From Sipunculus nudus (taxonomy: Eukaryota > Annelida > Sipuncula > Golfingiida > Sipunculidae): a stretch of DNA of 64,000 nucleotides. The notes beneath the pieces were generated by a model. That model had not been told where the DNA came from. It saw only the letters and a list, made by a program, of their open reading frames with translations, and searched no databases. The stretch spans positions 56,902,300-56,966,299 of the forward strand of contig CM049314.1 in NCBI GenBank assembly GCA_026874595.1, in the 5' to 3' direction. This document shows positions 11,736 to 24,121 of the stretch, piece by piece; within the stretch, counting starts at the first letter, position 1, and every line of letters begins with the position of its first letter. The position numbers were made by a program, and so were the translations under genes.

Positions 11736-13400
11736 ACATGTCCATAAAGGATCGGTTACCATTTATCTTAATTTGATCGGTTTAACTCTATGTATACAAA
11801 CAAAGATAAACTAATTATATGGTTATCAAATATCTCACATGGGCGTGTTCCTGTGCGTAAGAGGTTCAAGTATTTTCCTTTTTGACATGACAGAATGGAA
11901 GGAATCTATAAGACCTCAATAAGTCAGAGATTATTTTCATTTCATACATGAAGCTGAATTAAAATAACAAAATTATAAAAGTATGTTTCTGTTGAAAAAG
12001 ATATCAATAGCATATCGCTCAATTTGTAGGGTATAACTTGTTGCATGTCTATAACTTAGATATATACTCAGAACTTCAAACAGTTCGCTGATTTGCCAAT
12101 AAGACAAACATATAGACAGCAAAAATCTGGTTTGCATATGTCTTAAGACTTGGCTCATGAGAGGCAAAATCTAATGAACCTATGGTCTAGATTCATACTT
12201 AAATAAGAATACAAAAAGAAAACTAAAATGGATCCACCGACTTAATATTTGACAGCTTATAAACTCAGGAAGAGTAATATGATATGATATGAATGGGGAT
12301 TGAATTCAGTGATTATTATATATATTCGAAATACTTTAACAAAAACATTCGATTTGGTTTGACCTGTACACACAAAATCAAATCAAGCCTACCGCCTAGG
12401 TCAAAGGGGTTATTAATAAATATGGTTGGGTTCTATGACATAAATTAAATTTGACTGCAACATCACAGAGGTTTAAAGGTAAAACCGGTTTGGGTAAAAA
12501 GCAGTTGAAACATGCTGCTGACGTTGGCTGATTTCATATTTCATGTTTGTATATTAAGAATGTGGCATTAATGTAGACTTCTATGTACATATTGGCGCAT
12601 TTTGGCAGAATCTTTGGTTTTGGTTGAATTCTAATAGAGACGACCTCCCGTAACGTTCCATCCAAGGGATATGAAACTTGGACAACCAGACATGGTGTAC
12701 CGGATAAAGGGTCATTACTTTGTGCAGCCTACGCTCTCCACATCATACCTACGATTGGTTGGCATTGGTTGTGAACACTTTTTTAAGTATCCATGAAAGC
12801 ATTGGTGGCCAACTAATTTAATCACTAAAACATAAATGCGAACAAAGAAAATTGTTTCTGTGGGTTGTTGATTCAAGCATTTTCAACTATAACATAACAT
12901 AATGGACGGAACCTGTAAGACCTCAAAACATTCAATAAATGTATTGTTTAATTCACACATGAAGCTTAATTTATGCTATCTAAATAGATAATTTCATTTC
13001 TAATCAATACAAATATCGCCTACTTTGTAGATTATAATTTGTCGTACATTCAAAATCAGATATATAATCGGACATCTGTCAACATTCTTTGATTTGCCAG
13101 TAGGGTACTCTTATAAAAAGCAAAACCTGGGGTCATATATGTCCTACAGAATTATCCCGTGCGTTGCAAATTGTAATTTACAAAAGGTCTGGATTCAGAC
13201 TGAAATAACTTAAAGAAAACTAAAAAACAATCACCGACTTCTTCATATAAGGAGTTCATAAACCAGGTAAAGAGATATGATATGAATGGTGATTGCAACC
13301 TTTACAAAAAAATCAGTTTGGAAAGACCTCTTAATACAAAATCCCATATAATCCTGCGCCTAGTTTAAAGGAAGTTATTACCAAATATGCTTGTGTTCAA
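11500..13400 (+). repeat. Local tandem duplication of the lectin 3' end (about 1.07 kb offset)
   Basis: Sequence from the last lectin exon through about 12430 recurs, diverged, at about 12570-13400. Matched pairs include the exon itself (11516 against 12584), the AAGACCTCAA phrase (about 11911 and 12918), ACATGAAGCT (about 11947 and 12958) and a CCTAGGTCAAAGG / CCTAGTTTAAAGG pair near 12400 and 13360. Offsets stay near 1.0-1.07 kb, which points to one tandem duplication followed by small indels. Confidence 0.75.
12584..12790 (+). pseudogene. Frameshifted duplicate of the last lectin exon
   Basis: Strongly similar at nucleotide level to 11516-11735, for example GCATTTTGGCAGAATC and GACAACCAGACATGGT shared with few changes. 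Relative to the parent, one base is missing in the GACCTACCTGTAACG block (here GACCTCCCGTAACG, near 12643). The segment encoding the terminal WHDENC region is also scrambled. No intact splice context or stop in register is preserved, so this is a dead exon copy rather than an alternative terminal exon. Confidence 0.8.
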
Positions 13401-14047
13401 GGACATCAACTGATATTTTACTGAATATCACATACATACATGTGTGTGTGCGTGTCAAGAATAGTTCAGAAACAGACCATCCATAAGATGCATTAGCGCT
13501 GGATGCAATCCGTCGATACTAGCTTCACGGCATTTGTACATCCATGTTTAACAGTATAAGGTCAACAAGATACGGACCCTGTTCACGTTCACTTCTATAC
13601 GGAACAAACCACAGTATATAACAGAAACGACCATGGTGTCTATAGATTTATTTACCATATCATTTGAAACTAGCAAATGTTATTAATAGCGAAATGTCAA
13701 TTGATATTGTGAAATGTAGAACTTTCGTGCTTTAATATTGCTTTAGACATTAATCAAATATTTTCATTTCCTTTATGTATCATCCATTGAACACATATAC
13801 AATTCATATTAATTCGCTTCACAAATTGAGAGCAAATTATCTCTTATATAATTTTCATCTTCTTTCAAAGTTATCCTTTAAAACTTTCCATCAAAAAACG
13901 ACATTCTCCTAAACTGGTCACTACTGATATGTACGGACTATGAGGTCACAGTGGTCTTAAAGTTAAACAAGTTCCGACTTGTATATATACAATGTGTCGA
14001 CTTTCGTAATTTCCCTAATTGTCTAGAAAATTTTGATTCTAAATTTC

Positions 14048-14485
14048 AAGTAGATGTTAAAACGAGAGAGTGTATATATCAATTTAAATCAAAATCGTTG
14101 TATCGTTAAATCCCATTTAATATCATAAAATCTGTGACTTTGTCACAGAGAAGGAGGAGTTGTCGCAATATTGTTACAAAGTTTCTCAGTAATTTAATAT
14201 TTAAATAAATTGTTAATCAACAGGTATACATAAGTAATTATGTGCAATTTAGCACCTGAGTCCCTTAAGTAGATGTTAAAACGAGAGAGTGTATATATCA
14301 ATTTAATTCAAAATCGTTGTATCGTTATATCCCATTTAATATCATAAAATATGTAACTATGTCACAGAGAAGGAGGAGTTGTCACAAAATTGTTACAAAG
14401 TTTCTCAGTAATTTAATATTTAAATAAATTGTGAATCAACAGGTATACATAAGTAATTATGTGCAATTTAGCACCTGAGTCCCTG
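14048..14485. repeat. Two-copy 219-bp tandem direct repeat
   Basis: Copy 1 is 14048-14266 and copy 2 is 14267-14485, both starting AAGTAGATGTTAAAACGAGA and both ending in the GCACCTGAGTCCCT region. I count roughly a dozen substitutions and no obvious indels, so the duplication looks fairly recent. No coding potential is seen in either copy. Confidence 0.9.
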
Positions 14486-15439
14486 ACTCTTTTTTAGTTT
14501 TTAACTAATGCTGATAGGCGCTTTCCTTTAAATTGCTCCTCGAGACTTATTTCACGATACCGACGATACCGAAGGGGTTCTGATCCCCACGTTATTGTCA
14601 ACAAAAACATTTTTACTTTCCAAATGAAACATATGAAACAGAAAGTAAAGAAAACTGCGAGGATTAAGAAAATACATATTAAATTCTGCCATATCCATAG
14701 CGACACTGTACCATGAACTCTCTTCATTTAACTTGTTTTCTATATGACCAATGACAACTAGCGTCACATGACGTTGTGTTGACTAGAAAGAACCGGTTGT
14801 CCCAGTACCATGCATACCCGTTAATAGCCTATCATTACAACTCTTATGGTGTTCAATAAACAACTTTTTCTCCAGATCTGTTATACATAATACATAAAAC
14901 TGTGGATCGTGACATTTACGATGTTCCTGGGTGAGAAGAAATCGCGAAATGGAAGCCATCGACTACAAATAATAGTCTTAGCATTAGCGATCAGATGGCG
15001 AGCGCCTAGAAGCTTTTAGAGGATAACCAGCTCTTTTGAAAAAAATATTTTTAGACGAGTTCAAAATAAAATTTAGGATGGAAAAGATCCATTTACCTAA
15101 TGCAAGTAAAAAGAGCACTTATTTCACAGGATATATTTTTTAAGCACAATAATTATTATTGGGCTTATTATCGGGCTTGGGGTGTATTAAATTGGATTAG
15201 GAATGTTGGCTCAATTATTTTATTCTCAAGTTAAAATAAAATATAGAATTTAAGTGCAATACTGTCTCAATAAAATTACAAATATTTTACACTTACATGT
15301 ATTTTGTGGCGTTATTTTGTGGCATGAAATTCATACATCGGTATGTTTAACTTGAATACCTTGTCAGTGATGATGTTTACATTTACGAACCGGGATGGGA
15401 CGCGGGGGCATTCAGATTTTTTAAAGATCTTTGTTTGGT

Positions 15440-15790
15440 TAAGCCCCGTTTACAATCAGGGTGCGCTCGCTTGTGACCATTTGGTCGCACAATAGGCCGC
15501 TAAAAGGGTCTATCGCCATAGATCGCATTAATTGCCGCAAAAGCATTTACAAATGCAACAGCTGTCTTACAACCAGAGCGAACAGAAGCGACCGTTGTAC
15601 AACTAAGCCGCATACACTTGTACAAGTGGTCTTGCGTTCATATGCGAGTGTTGCACGAATCAGAGCTATTGGTCTGACGTCACAAATAACTGTCGTGCGA
15701 CTGATCACATGGTCGTACGAGTTGACGTACGACCATGAGATTACACGTGCAATTTGATGAGACCGGTTGTACGATCATACGATAGGTCTT
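15440..15790. repeat. MITE-like segment with a perfect 11-bp hairpin
   Basis: CATGGTCGTAC at 15708-15718 and its exact complement GTACGACCATG at 15727-15737 flank an 8-nt loop. The surrounding 350 bp repeatedly carry GGTCGYAC / GTACGA words on both strands, and the segment starts with a more GC-rich GCCCCGTTTACAATCAGGG. The density of such words suggests a decayed inverted-repeat transposon. Clear outer termini and a target-site duplication were not found. Confidence 0.5.
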
Positions 15791-18700
15791 ACGAGTGGAT
15801 AAGCTGTAGCTTATAAATGTAGACATAAAAATCGTATCTTGTGATTAGAGTATCTTGCACGGCCGAATTCCCATATTGTTTTATAGTATGTGTTTAATGA
15901 CCTGTTTTAACAAATTTAGTCCATATGGTAATAATTTGCATTATCTTTAGATCCTATAGGGGAACGATTCCAGTTCTGTTAAACTATTATGTGGTATAGT
16001 AATATATTAGATAAAATTATATTTTCAGAACATAAATATTTGTATTCTTTCTTCTACCAGGTAAACTATAGGACAACTCGGTATACGTACAAAGGAGCAC
16101 ATACAATTTTTGCAGATAACGTGCTAAGGCTTTAATAACATGCATGCTATTTATAGGACAAATATATTGTGAAACCCTGGGCTGCAGACACCCCTCTGGG
16201 GGCAGACACCCCGCGTAATGGAGTCTGAGTTCCGACCAAACATTTTTACTACTTTAAGAACAGTTTAAATCACCTGCGCTTACGGACACAGAACGGCCGC
16301 TATTACCGGGGGTTGAACAAATGCTTTGTCACTGCGATTATGTTCTGCTTCTATTCAGCCTCTCGCCAATTAAACATGCTCCCATTAGTTTGACCAAGGA
16401 GTTTATAACAATTAGATTTCCATCTATGAGAAGATCTGCAAGGTCTCGCATGTCAGTCGTGCGCTAATTGCAAATAAGGCTGATAAGCCCATATACCCTA
16501 TTGTGCGCCAATTGTACCGCTTTGTCACGGCCTTTCATATAGCGAGGCTGTTGGATGTTACTGACGCAGTCCGCTGAAGCTTGTCACGCCGAGAGCGATA
16601 TATCCAGTAACTGATAAATAAATCACTTGAATAACATTGACCAGAAATATGGATGCGCAGATCGTTTGTATTGTTAAGATTAAAGCGCAACAGACAAATT
16701 TGGAGGGGTCTCATGTTTAGGAATCACTGGAGCGATTTTTTGATAGATGCTGTCACTCTGCATTAGTATCTGTGGTGCAACCTAACGGACGACTGGTAAG
16801 TGTAAACCTTATTTCCTCGAATTATTTTGGCATTCTATAAGTTCCCACCAATCTACACACCTCTGACAGGTATCAATAATTAGCCTTGTTTTATACTATT
16901 CCATGGATAACAAAATGTTATGACGCCCATGTCCGGATGACTTTAATCTTCATTGATAACTGTGAGCCATCTTCCTCTGCCGCACTGATGGCGTTATTCT
17001 CGTATTATCGTCCATTTTTACCTTATCCAGGCGATAGTTCAGGCGTCATGAGTAATGACGAGGTCACACACAATCGCACGCTATACGATATTTATATGAA
17101 AATATATTGTGTTAACATACGATTGTTTCAGTATTTACAATTAATACCCGAGGAGATTAGTTCAAGGAGAAACTTACTTAACGGAGAGACAGTGTTAGTT
17201 CAGGGTGGGGTCTCCGGGAACTTATGAACCATTTTGAAGGGGAGGATTCTATCGTTGTATCATAGGCACCGTGCTTATCAGCAGCATCTCTTTGTGCCTT
17301 TGAATTGCGAGTTTTATGACTCCCGTCAGCAACATTCGACACGGCCCCACTCCGAGTTGGAACTCTATTTGTTATAAACTCGTTTTGGCAGGTACCAGGT
17401 ACCTATGCCAACAAAACAAATGACATTTTCACTACATTTACCATTGCAGTTTATAATTTGTTACCAAAACGTGACAGTATTTTCGAAGTTTCCATTAAGC
17501 CGAGCTTTAATTGAAGTGAAATAGAGGATCAGCACCGAGGATGAAAACGTATTTGCGTTGTGAGGTGTTACACAAATTGTCACGTTTAATGAGCTCTCAT
17601 GGTTGGGCTGTACATTAAAGGCTATATCTGTTGTTAATAAAGGCAAGTCACATGTGACATATCAACCGTGGGGTGACGTCAGTGTCCGTTCATCCTCTCC
17701 ACACATATACCCAAGTGTGATCAACAGTTCCTTGGATAAAGTTTGCCATTTCGGCTGACGGTATGTCTTACCATGATCTCTTTGTAGTCTGCCCGGTGTT
17801 GCTATGGTGAGGAACGAAAACCATCATGGGTCCTATTACGAACACAGCTTGTATATTTATCTGGAGGTCGCATGTATTTGGGCCGACGATTAAATTTTTA
17901 TTTATGTCTCAGCCCTCTCGTATCCAATATATATTAACCTTTAGTGCATGACTTGTTTACAGTTGCACAAGAGTTTGTTTCGGGCTATTCTCCACAGAGG
18001 AATATCGTATTGCATACACTGAAACAAATTAGATATTATACCCCCATTCCGTGACTTTGACCTAGTAAGTAAATCCGGTTAAAATGTTTACATGATTCGT
18101 AACAGGTGTATAAAAAAATGGCTTTGTATATCATCCGATTATTTAGTTTAAGAGGTCAAGGGGTATACACACTCTCTAGTGTTATAGCATTACTTTACAT
18201 CTTGTAATTTTTGTGATATCTTTATTATTTTGTTCAGCAAACAAATCGAAACTAAAAGCACTATCACAGCACCAAATGTCAAAGCACCTAACAAAAACTA
18301 AATTTAGCGGATTTTCTCAGGGGCCATAGCGATAGGACGCTAAGCATTTTAGCATTATTAAATTACAGTGAAGCTTTAAGCTCTCAATGAAATATATGCA
18401 AGTGTCTGTTATCACTAATCGGTGTGTGGTCCGAAATTACACTCTTGAAGAATTTTACGCTGAGCTGCCAGCTAGCTCTCGGCATTCCCTGCCAAACCTC
18501 GAAAATAATCAAACTAAATTTAAAATAAGAACGCAAAATGCTATTGTGTAATATGAAGACCTGATTAATATTGCCTAGACTTCTTGCAATATAATCCCGT
18601 GCAGTTTGTACACAATTAACAAAACTCAGTCTTCACTTGTAACAGTTTCTAAAAGATCCAACTGAACTCTGTTATAATTTCTACCGCACGAACTGAATGA

Positions 18701-19685
18701 ACAACCGCCTCAAGTGGTATTTAAAACGACTCAAATAACAAACCTGTTCCACGTCGATGTAGACTGCGCGTGACAGTCGGTACAAACCTGCCTATTCAGT
18801 GGTATAGGACACAATAAGTGAAGTGTTACACTGCCATATATTTACCTGTTAAGGTCTGATCAGAAATGAGCGTCAGGTATGGTATTTTTTTTTCTTGGTA
18901 AGATTCTGTCAGTGTCAATCTGCTTGTTTGGTGGCACAGAACATAATATTAAGTGTTTCACTGGCATACCTGTTGAAGACGGATCGGAAATGAGCGTCTA
19001 GTATGATATTAACCAATTTATTTGTAAGTTTTGTTTTGTCAATGGGAACATATTCTGGTGTCTTAAGTACCCCTGTATGAATATAAATGAGACAGACAGA
19101 GGTGTAAAATACCGTAAGGATATCACAGGTGTATTATGATGTGATTTTGAGCTTAAATGACGAGTTGCAAGTAGATATATGCAGACTTTATTAGATTATG
19201 GAGTATATAGAATGTATTGACGCTTAATGAGTGCACGAAATGGTCACATAAATGTAATATACTCACGCCATATATGATACCTGTCATATATTTGAATCAT
19301 ACAATATGAATGTGTACATTTCATACGTCAGATACGCCAGTAATGACTTAAAATGTGTTCACATCAACTTTTTTTTTAAATTCTAACAACTTTGTTACAG
19401 TACATATAATTTTAAATGTCTGAGATTCACCTTTTAATCAATGTGCACAGATGGATATGTTAGAAGGATTATACTGACTATTATTAGTGTTTTATCACTA
19501 GCGTGAGTGTATAGATCATAACCAGGATGGATTGGCGACAAACTTACAAGTCTCTGCTTTGATGTACACTATTCTTTATTGTAACTACAGAGCATAGGGG
19601 GCAGCCCATGCTCATGGGCGGCCCCTGGTTACTTACTGACTCTCAACACATAGCATGTATCCCAGGAAGATTCATAAAAACACGG

Positions 19686-19858
19686 AGTTACCAATCAGAG
19701 ATTTTCTTGATTTGTCACAATAGATACAATTAAAGAAAGGTCTGCACAGGAGTTGAATGAAAGAACAATTAGACTGAATAGAGTTGCGATGTAATCAAGG
19801 CTAAGCAATTACATCCATTATTGTGACACATCAGAAAAATCTCTGAGTCCCAATTAAC
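19686..19858. repeat. Inverted repeat, about 50-bp arms
   Basis: The left arm (about 19686-19731: AGTTACCAATCAGAGATTTT and TTTGTCACAATAGATACAAT) is the diverged reverse complement of the right arm (about 19807-19858: AATTACATCCATTATTGTGA and AGAAAAATCTCTGAGTCC). The spacer is about 75 bp. No gene is apparent. It is probably a decayed foldback or MITE fragment. Confidence 0.65.
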
Positions 19859-20213
19859 TTAAACACCTGCTCCTTACATATTATATAATCATGATGAATT
19901 ACAGAGTGTAAAAATTGTAGTTTAATAGACTGTCCCTTAATACATTACAAGTCGTCCCTTGTGTCCAGGCCCCTCGAGCCAAAAGTGAAGCAAGAAACCA
20001 GAGAGTAAGACATGAACCTCAGTTTTAAGCTTGAGATGTAAGAAATGCGTTGACAAGAGATAATATTTTTTTATGATTATTGATAGTATTATAATTATAA
20101 TACTTTCAAGTTTCAGATGCAGCGCCAATGATGTTGAACACAGCATGCTTAGCTGTGCCATGTTGAGCTTATCAAAATATTAAAATCTATGTAATGATTT
20201 CATACCGGTTATG

Positions 20214-21420
20214 TAAGGTGTTTGCTCAGCCTTTCTTGCTGTGTGAGGTGTCACTCTCAGCCTATTGTAGGGTATCCAGTGTCCGGTATTACTCTCAGTC
20301 TATCCTGTATTATTTTGGTCAGGTGTTACTCTGAGCCTTTCTTGTGGGATCCTGTGTGAGGTGTGACTCTGATCTCTTGTAGTATCCTGTGTGAGGTGTT
20401 ACTCTGAACCACTTGTGGTATCCTTTGTGTCAGGTAACTCTGGTTCTCTCGTGTTATCTTGTGAGGTGTTACTCTGAGCCTCTTGTGCTATCCTGTGTGC
20501 GGTATTCCTATGAGCCTCTTGTGGTATTCTTTTGTGCGGTATTACCCTGCGCATCTCCTGTGTTATCCTTTGTGAGGTGTTACTCTGAGCCTCTTGAGGT
20601 ATCCTGTGTGAGGTGTTACACTGAGCCTCTTGCGGTGTCCTCCGTGCGGCGTTAGTCAGGCCTTATTTTGTAGTATCCTGTGTGAAGTGTTAGTCTGAGC
20701 CTCGTGTGCTATCCTGTGTGAAGTGTTGGTCTGAGCCTCCCTTCAGTCCGTAAGTATCATCTGTGCAGTGTTACTGTGCACCTCTTGTGGTATCCTGTTT
20801 GAGATGTTACCCTGAGCACCTTATGGTGTCCTGTGTTAGGTGTTACCCTGAGCCTCTTATGGTGTCCTGTATCAGGTTTTACGCTGAGCCTCTTATAGTG
20901 TCCTGTTTGAGGTGTTACCCTGAGCCTTTTATGGATATCCTGTGTGAGGTGTTACCTTGAGCCTGTTATGGTGTCCTGTGTGAGGTGTTACCCTGAGCCT
21001 CTTATGGTGTCCTGTGTGAGGTGTTACCCGGAGCCTCTTATGGTGTCCTGTGTTAGGTGTTACGCTGAGTCTCTTATGGTATCCTGTGTGAGGTGTTACC
21101 CTGAGCCTCTTATGGTTTCCTGTGTGAGTTGTTACCCTGAGCCTCTTATGGTGTCCTGTGTGAGTTGTTACCCTGAGCCTCTTATGGTGTCCTGTATGAG
21201 GTGTTACGCTGAGTCTCTTATGGTATCCTGTGTGAGGTGTTACGCTGAGTCTCTTATGGTATCCTGTGTGAGGTGTTACGCTGAGTCTCTCTTGTGCTAT
21301 CCTGTGTGAGGTGTTAATCTGAACCTCTTGTATCCTCTGTGCAGTGTTGCACCTCTGTTGTGATGTACTGTGTGTTATGTTCCTCTCGGCCTCTCTTGTC
21401 GTTTCATGTGATGCGGCACA
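20214..21420 (+). repeat. 36-bp minisatellite, about 30 copies
   Basis: Consensus unit is TCCTGTGTGAGGTGTTACCC plus TGAGCCTCTTATGGTG. Units at about 20937-21290 are nearly identical. Units become more divergent toward both ends, with length variants at the edges (38 and about 33 bp near 21275-21330). Two main unit types are interspersed: CCCTGAGCC...GGTG and CGCTGAGTC...GGTA. The length is a multiple of three and one forward frame lacks stops, so it reads as repeated RCYPEPLMVSCV. There is no start context, signal peptide or splice support, so I treat it as non-coding. Confidence 0.9.
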
Positions 21421-24121
21421 GTTTTATAGAGTTTACAGGGTTTAGGAGCTTTGTTTTATACTAAACATTTGGTTAAAAAAAAACTGTGTTGGAATTTTGA
21501 AGTTTTCCATGTTTACTCTGTATTCTCATTTTCTGCATCGACCATATATTCTGAGCAATATTTATGGGTCAATTCAAAGTCCCCTCTTCAATTGTCTTCC
21601 TGACAACCCATTCATCACAAAACAGTATAATATCCCACTGCATCATAACTTCCTTCACTCACAACAGTATTACGAACAATATAATCAGTTAAAAAATATA
21701 AATTCAGATTTTGCTCTGTTTCCAACACTACATTATTCATAATTCATATAGTAAGTTAATGTGCAATATTTTGATTATTCGCAATATGAGATGCATAATA
21801 TTAGGACTACAGAAAATATTTGAAACTATAAACTGAATATAATTATTCAATGATTATGCGTTTTATTCGCTGTAAATAAAGTGGGGGGCCCAAACGCCAC
21901 CGCTTCTATTGAAAAAGGGAGGGGACATGACTTCCTGCCACCCTGAAACAAGACCCACACTTTCTTGCACTGGTAGCCCGTACGTTCCCTGGCTTAAATT
22001 GTTGTCTGATAAGTGCGTCCGGAATTCAATCACAGTATGACTACCTTTGAGCAAATGTATACAATTTAATTTTTAATGTTGTTTTTATGTTTTTTGTCAT
22101 TCACTTAACATTCAGCACAAATTCAGAAGATAATAGATATGCTGTACATAAAAAAATAAGAATCATTTTATCCGCAGCTTTTATTCATAAATTAATATAC
22201 AAAGAAACATGGAGCGTATCGTCAATACGTATCGGATATCGAATTGAGTGTATCGCAATACGTATTGTATCTGAACATTCGGACCGATACCCAGCCCTCA
22301 CATTTTGGAAGTGGACAGGTGACTATAATGACGTCAGTTACATGTTTTGCGTAATTTATTCATTGGTTCGTGATCAGATAATTCAAAGTCATTTAAATAG
22401 TAAAATTCATACTTTCTCTCTTTCTCATAACATGTACACTAGATTCATCTTATTTGTACAAAATATAGAATTATATACTTCTCTCTTTAAAATATTTTGT
22501 CTGTTCTCTCTTAAATAAATACGTATTATATTGATCTCTCTCTCTCTCTCTCTCTCTCCCTCTCTCTCTCTCTCATAATATGTACATAAAAGTCATCTCT
22601 TTCGTATGAAATACAGACCTTTTTATTTCTCCCTTTAAAATACTATGTCTCCTATATCTTACACGTAATACATATTATCTTTCTCTATTATCTCTTCCTC
22701 TTTCTCTTTCTCTTTCTTTCTCTCTGATTCTCTTAAAATTGCTTTAAATAAATAAGGAATATGCATTGAAAAAGAATTAATATATAATCGCTGGCCTTCA
22801 GTGAACATTGATGTTGGTTACTCAAAATAAAGCAGTCACTCGCCATTTAACAATCAATGTACCACGGTTACTCGTAATCCCAATGACCTATTAATTTACT
22901 AGAAACCCCGATAACAATGTGTTTCCTTTGATGTTAAAGGACAGTTTCAGATTCTTCCATTGTGTCAACTAAAATCTATTCATGATGCAAGCAGTTATAA
23001 CTTCAAATTTTAACTTTCATGTTCTAATCTTCCTTGTTTTATGGAATTATGAAACAATATATTGACATAAAATACAAACAAACATTGGATTTATGTTTGT
23101 GGCATATCCAGTAGGGTGCAACCAGTCACACATGACGCACGGCTGTAACCGAGTCCTGCCTTGTACCTTCAATATCCTGTCTGAAATTAAACTTTCGGCA
23201 TATTTTTATGGCAGGCCTTATTTCCACAGCCCTAATGGTAAAGGCATGTGCGGTCTGACCATCTGAACATTCTGGAAAAAAAGACACCATTTTTTTTGTC
23301 TATTTCAGTTGTGAAGCAAGTCTGTATACATTACCGGTATTTATTGTTCACAAATTTTTTTTTGTGTGCAACTATATTATTTTGTTATTAGGGGTACTAA
23401 TCATAAATTTGTGCACTTGAAAAGGTTTAAGTTTTTACATTGATATGCATTTCAAAGTTTAAATTATTAGTTTATGAAACATAAGCTTATTACATTTATG
23501 ATTATCCAGAGTAAACCCTGCTGTTTAATTACATTAATATGTGTGGCCAACCTTTACAGGACATATAGAATGTATATTTTCTACAAATAGTTAAAATTTA
23601 AGGACAAGTTTGTTTAATAATTTTACATATTTAAATATTAAGCAAGAGAACAGGATTAAACTAGATCAAATAGGCTAGTGAGAAATGGTTTGAGAAAAAT
23701 GTTTCCTGGCTCAGTCCTTTTCAGTAGAGGGTTAGCACCTCATCAGTGGGACCAGTTTAGAGTCTATGCCAAGACTTATGGTGTCACCGGTATTGGCTCA
23801 GTGCACAGGAAAACTCTAGACAGTTGCACTAGACCAGTACCAATCCATTTCTCTGGTTGGCTATTTCTTGAATTTATCCCAACACATTTTATCCCAAACA
23901 ATTTGAATGACATGACTGCAGTGTAAGAATAAGTGAACTTTGTCTGAAAGAAAAACTAGAACTACAAATAAACATAGGAGTATTTCACTTAAGACCGTTG
24001 TCACCAGTTTTGGACTTTAAAGACCTGTAAGACAAATAACCATCATATATAACATTCAGCCATGCGATCCTATGTAGCGCTGATGTTTACAAATGACTTT
24101 CTTATGTTACAATAATTTATG
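21421..24121. other. AT-rich intergenic stretch, no supported gene
   Basis: It contains a palindrome-rich segment at about 22205-22300 (TATCGTCAATACGTATCGGA and CAATACGTATTGTATC), which resembles a fragment of an interspersed repeat ending in CCGATACCCAGCCCT. A pure (CT)n tract follows at about 22533-22575 and a CTTT-rich tract at about 22680-22735. The 143-codon open frame over 22087-22518 crosses the palindrome-rich segment and has no domain features. Confidence 0.55.
22533..22575. repeat. (CT)n microsatellite
   Basis: CT dinucleotide tract with one CCCT interruption near 22558. A looser CTTT/CTCT tract follows at about 22680-22735. Confidence 0.9.

Larger units (their letters stand above)
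14486..20213. other. Intergenic stretch with small palindromic and inverted repeats, no supported gene
   Basis: No open frame here has a recognisable domain or a splice-compatible partner. Frames at 15461-15757 and 16886-17227 are open by chance, as far as I can judge. The region 15400-17800 is less AT-rich than its surroundings. Short palindromes are visible, such as GGTACCAGGTACC near 17391. Two structured segments are listed separately. A degenerate direct repeat sits at about 18800-19010, with GAAATGAGCGTC repeated near 18864 and 18980. Confidence 0.6.

Noticed and set aside
16886..17227. 113-codon frame on the + strand
   Set aside because: Composition and motifs look random; no splice context.
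22087..22518. 143-codon open frame on the + strand
   Set aside because: It runs through a palindrome-rich repeat and has no recognisable protein features.
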